Below are positions 60,801-64,000 of a DNA stretch of 64,000 nucleotides, in pieces. The notes beneath the pieces are model-generated. The model was not told where the DNA came from and ran no database searches. It worked only from the letters and a program-made list of their open reading frames with translations. The stretch covers positions 1-64,000 of the forward strand of contig JAFQTN010000004.1 of assembly GCA_017409025.1 (NCBI GenBank), read 5' to 3'. Positions within the stretch are counted from its first letter, which is position 1, and every line of letters starts with the position of its first letter. This DNA is from Bacilli bacterium (GTDB lineage: Bacteria; Bacillota_I; Bacilli_A; RF39; UBA660). The translations under genes were made by a program, and so were the position numbers.

Positions 60801-62674
60801 TTTTCGTTAGTTTCTGTTAAATAATTATCTCTAGTTTCATTGGGGTCATATGAATAAGGGAATGCTTTTTCTTCGATTTTTTCATTAATAGATTTTATTT
60901 TATCTTTTAATTCTTTTAATTCTTCTTCATTATGTTTATTGATTTCTCTTTTAGTATTAATAGCTGCTTCTAGTGTAGTAGATTTATCTATTTTTTGATT
61001 AGATAATGGAAGTATATATGAAGCATATTCGGTTAGAAAGTTACATAGTATATCCTCTAATTCTTTTAGAGTAATATCTGATTTATCAAATTTTTCTTCG
61101 TACTTTTGGTATAGTTCTAGATATTTATTATAATCTAATTCATAAAGAATTTTCATGATTTGATCGTAGGTATCATTATATGCACCAATTATTTTATCTT
61201 TTTCTTTGATTTTAAATGATTTTTTTATTAATCTATTTAGATGAAAATTTAATTTTTTGATGAATTCTTCAATATTATGAAAATCTAATAGTAGATCTTC
61301 AGTTGTTAGTGTTTCTAATCTAAATGCTTCTTTTTTTCTGTCAAAGGACATTGCAGAATTATTATATAAATCATTATCCATATCATTATCCCATGTTGGG
61401 TCTGCTACAAAAATACCATGAATATTATATTTATCATCATCAATTTTAACAATATTTCTAGCGTGGGATTCTATTTCTGTTGGTTTATCTTCTTTGCTAA
61501 AACCATCATCATATGATATATCTACACCTACTGAAATTTTTCTGCACGGGATACCTACTTTTGCTAATAAAATATTTAGTAATTTAGCATAGCCTACACA
61601 TACCATATATTCATTATTTAGAATATATCTTATATTTCTAGATTGTTCTTTATCTTCTTTATTTTCTTTATAAGGTTTAAATTGTTTAACAATATTATAT
61701 ACAGCTATATATTTTTCGTATGGAGATAGGTTTGATTCTTTAATTGGTTTTATTAATGCTTCTAATTTTTCATCTTCTTTTAAATATTCATCTTTTGAAT
61801 AATCATAAAAATCATTTTCAATAAACAGATTTATATTATTAGTATAATTTAATAAATTACTTTGTTTTAATAATTCACGATTTTCAACTTCTATTTTAAT
61901 GTTATAAGGTCTATTGTGAGTTTCTAATGTTTGAAATATTTTTACTAATTTTTGAAAATATATTTTTTCATTTTTTAAGGAAAATGGTTTATGAATAATT
62001 ATTTTAGCATCTTTATTAATATAGATAAAATTATTTAATTCTTCTTCAGTTATATTAGGACTAATAGTTATTAAATTTGTTGTTTCTAGACTACTGAATG
62101 TGTAGGTTCCTATAGCGTATTTGCTACTTATTTTATTTCCTTCATAACGTATTTCTAAGTGAGAATCTTTTAGTCTTTTTATTTGTTCTTCAGTTAAATT
62201 AATGCCAGTAATTTTAGTTAAGTTAAAATCTATATTTCTAAGTTCTTTAGAATTTATTAAATAATCTATAAAGTCATCATCCATTATATAGTCGGGTATG
62301 TTAATCCATAGATAGTTATTTTTTAGTGCTTCTTCTATTTTTTGTTTTGTTCTTTTTTTTGCTTCTTCTTTAAACTTTTCTATATTTTGATTAAAAAATT
62401 CAGGATTTATTAAAATGATATTTCCAAATTGATTTAAAATAGCAATTGGATGTTCTTTATCGGTGTAGGTTATAGAAATATTGTTTTTATCTGCTACTGG
62501 ATCAAGGATACATTTTTGTTTTTGGTTAGGATATTGTTTGTCATGGATTGTGAAAATAAATTCTTTATTCTTTTCTTCAATAAAGGCTAAAAATTCTTCA
62601 AAAGTAGTTAGGAAAGTACAATTATTTTTTATACCTGAAGACCATAAGTTTATATTTTTAATATTATCGTTCAT
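60788..62674 (-). CDS. Large protein with transglutaminase-like domain
   Basis: A 628-residue soluble protein. Residues 1-310 are mixed alpha/beta without known motifs; 310-430 form a transglutaminase-like core (SPYEKYIAVYNIVKQF, Cys359 in YMVCVGYAKLLN, His404 in ESHARNIVKI, Asp425 in VADPTWDND); the rest is helical. No signal peptide. Promoter on the minus strand: TTACAT (62725-62720), 17 bp, TATAAT (62702-62697). Probably a cytoplasmic peptidase or transferase; substrate unknown. Confidence 0.75.
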   Translation of the reverse strand: MNDNIKNINLWSSGIKNNCTFLTTFEEFLAFIEEKNKEFIFTIHDKQYPNQKQKCILDPVADKNNISITYTDKEHPIAILNQFGNIILINPEFFNQNIEKFKEEAKKRTKQKIEEALKNNYLWINIPDYIMDDDFIDYLINSKELRNIDFNLTKITGINLTEEQIKRLKDSHLEIRYEGNKISSKYAIGTYTFSSLETTNLITISPNITEEELNNFIYINKDAKIIIHKPFSLKNEKIYFQKLVKIFQTLETHNRPYNIKIEVENRELLKQSNLLNYTNNINLFIENDFYDYSKDEYLKEDEKLEALIKPIKESNLSPYEKYIAVYNIVKQFKPYKENKEDKEQSRNIRYILNNEYMVCVGYAKLLNILLAKVGIPCRKISVGVDISYDDGFSKEDKPTEIESHARNIVKIDDDKYNIHGIFVADPTWDNDMDNDLYNNSAMSFDRKKEAFRLETLTTEDLLLDFHNIEEFIKKLNFHLNRLIKKSFKIKEKDKIIGAYNDTYDQIMKILYELDYNKYLELYQKYEEKFDKSDITLKELEDILCNFLTEYASYILPLSNQKIDKSTTLEAAINTKREINKHNEEELKELKDKIKSINEKIEEKAFPYSYDPNETRDNYLTETNENKKR

Positions 62675-62764
62675 ACTATCACCATATTATAGATTAATTA
62701 TATCACGTATAATGTAGATATGTAAATAAATGAACTTGCAAATCATTAATTTACATTTATAATA

Positions 62765-62796
62765 GTTTTAATCATTTTTATAAAAATGATTAAAAC
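62765..62796. repeat. Perfect 32-bp palindrome
   Basis: Two 16-nt arms, GTTTTAATCATTTTTA and its complement, without a loop. It may act as a terminator or mark the left end of the insertion element. Confidence 0.9.
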
Positions 62797-62798
62797 AG

Positions 62799-62960
62799 CG
62801 ATTGAGTTTAGGCGAATTATATCAGGGGTCTAAAGTATCCACATTTATGACGGCCTAGCTCTTTTCTTTTTATTATCCTAGTTTTAGAATGTGAGGGTTA
62901 ATTTGATTAACCTTATATAACAAGCGTGATGAGGAGTATGAGGTACAAAGAGTTCAATCG
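62799..62960 (+). ncRNA. Candidate IS110 bridge RNA
   Basis: A stem CGATTGA (62799-62805)/TCAATCG (62954-62960) encloses about 160 nt, with an inner stem-loop CACATT (62840-62845)/AATGTG (62888-62893) around a 42-nt loop and a hairpin AGGGTTAAT/ATTAACCTT (62894-62914). Position (noncoding left part of an IS110 element) and length match known bridge RNAs, which guide target and donor recognition through two internal loops. Loop assignments cannot be made without element ends. Confidence 0.5.
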
Positions 62961-62982
62961 TAGATAAGAAAGGAAGATGATT

Positions 62983-64000
62983 ATGTGCAATTGTTTGGCT
63001 ATTGACGTGGCTAAATCTAAAAGTATGGTTACTTTAATTAGTTCTTGTGGTGAAGTTCTAATTGATCCATATGAAATTAATCATTCTATTAAAGATTTTT
63101 CTAATTTACTTAATAGAATTAATAAACTTAAATTAGAAAACATTTCTGTAATAATGGAATCTACTGGAGTCTATCATAGACCAATTGAAAGATTTTTTTA
63201 GAACAAAATTTCAAAGTATTTGTTATTAATCCAATTTATGGAAAGATGCATAAAAGAAATATTAGAAAAACTAAAACCGATAAAGAAGATTGTTTTAATT
63301 TAGCTAATTTATTTTTTACAAATACATTTAAGGAATATATTAAACCTGAACAATTATATTTAGATTTAAACGCTTTATCTAGACAGTATTTTGCTTTAGA
63401 TGAGTTATGTGTAAACCTTAAAAACAGATATAGAAATTTGGTTTATTTATGTTTTCCAGAATATGAATTAATATTTAAAAATAATACTATTTATTCAAGC
63501 ATCGCTTTAGATTTTATAGAAAAATATCCACATGCAAATATTATTTCAAATACAAGAATAGATTGTTTACAAAACTTCTTTAAGAAACACAATTTTAAAT
63601 ATTGGAAATCTAAACCAATAATAATAAAGGAATATGCAATTAATTCCTATCCATCAGTTGATATGAATGATGAGTTAGTATCTAATTTATCTCAAATTGC
63701 TAGACTGGTTAACGAATATCAAAAGGCTATAGATATAATAAAATATAAAATTACTTTTTTAGCAAAGAAAACAAAATATTTTGAATCCATTAATTCTATT
63801 TATGGAATTGGAGAATTTACTGCATCAATTATTATAGCTGAACTTGGCGATATTAATAGATTTAATAATATTAAAGAATTAACTGCTTATTGTGGATTAG
63901 ATCCATCTATAAAACAATCAGGTAAATCAGTTGATATACATGGACCTATTTCTAAAGCAGGTAACAAATATATGAGAAAAATACTTTATATTGCCTGTTC
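62983..64000 (+). mobile_element. IS110-family transposase, frame-broken, cut by window end
   Basis: Frame 1 (62983-63201) carries the RuvC-like N-terminus: Asp in CLAIDVAKSKS and Glu in VIMESTGVYH. It hits TAG at 63199-63201 after AGA TTT TTT. Reading on from 63198 in the -1 frame (TTA GAA CAA) restores the protein, which stays open to 64000: DKEDCFNLANLF supplies the remaining acidic residues, then YGIGEFTASIIIAELGD and HGPISKAGNKYMRKILYIAC contain the Tnp_20 domain and its Ser nucleophile. Either a one-base loss in the T7 run inactivated it or slippage restores it. ATG 62983 fits AAAGGAAG. Confidence 0.88.

Larger units (their letters stand above)
62675..62982 (+). other. Leader region of the IS110 element and flank
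   Basis: Holds the minus-strand promoter of the transglutaminase-like gene, a perfect 32-bp palindrome (62765-62796), then a foldable stretch (62799-62960) upstream of the transposase start. The left end of the element cannot be placed from one copy. Confidence 0.6.

Overview
The window is about 64 kb of very AT-rich (roughly a quarter G+C) bacterial chromosome. Gene order points to a member of the Bacillota close to Bacilli or Erysipelotrichia, probably an uncultured gut lineage of the RF39 kind. Evidence: rplM-rpsI, rpsO-pnp, sepF-divIVA, the conserved yrzL-ruvX-yrzB-mltG-trmR-U32-U32-greA block, a leuS T-box leader, a CIRCE-like operator and CotJ spore-coat genes. TGA is used as stop and TGG as Trp, so this is the standard bacterial code. 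Promoters are close to the sigma-A consensus with 17-bp spacers, and most transcription units end in A/T-rich hairpins with U tracts.

Layout. 1-1.9 kb: end of tRNA-Phe, an HD phosphohydrolase and an SGNH hydrolase. 2-5.8 kb: a three-gene unit of two related coiled-coil proteins plus a small DUF1292-like protein. 5.8-10.7 kb: rplM-rpsI, a Nudix protein, a small membrane protein, rpsO with a pseudoknot-like leader, and pnp. 10.7-12 kb (minus strand): cotJC, a CotJA/CotJB fusion and a small putative coat protein. 12-17.4 kb: trmB, sepF, divIVA, a large membrane coiled-coil protein, a second small DUF1292-like protein and a PSS-repeat surface protein. 17.4-30.7 kb: YfhO-like protein, truA, thioredoxin-like, PH and LysM proteins, tRNA-Cys, an SDR, clpB (minus), priA and rlmD. 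30.7-34.1 kb: a small accessory island between the 3' end of rlmD and a remnant of a second rlmD-like 3' end; it carries a HAD phosphatase, a dead Nudix gene, a RhuM-family protein and an HhH-GPD DNA glycosylase. 34.1-47.4 kb: a permuted papain-like protein, T-box/leuS, a lipoprotein-YtxH operon, a pilin-like gene, the yrzL-to-U32 block, greA, tig and a small export protein. 47.5-47.8 kb: tRNA-Lys, -Ile and -Glu. 47.9-56.2 kb: membrane proteins of unknown function, two transglutaminase-like proteins and two flavoproteins. 56.2-64 kb: uvsE (minus), a compact candidate type I toxin-antitoxin locus, ackA, a C39-peptidase operon, a transglutaminase-like protein (minus) and an IS110-family element cut by the window edge.

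The best candidate for something undescribed is at 57.22-57.50 kb. A minus-strand mRNA would encode a 30-residue basic, single-helix membrane peptide with its strong Shine-Dalgarno locked in a hairpin. A convergent plus-strand RNA of about 115 nt, with a consensus promoter and a strong terminator, overlaps its 3' end. This is the architecture of the txpA/RatA and bsrG/SR4 type I systems. Also notable: the IS110 copy with a structured leader resembling a bridge RNA and a frame break in a T7 run; a leuS T-box that lacks a terminator but could mask the Shine-Dalgarno; an rpsO leader whose hairpin loop is complementary to its own Shine-Dalgarno; and tandem paralogous coiled-coil genes ending in DUF1292-like partners.
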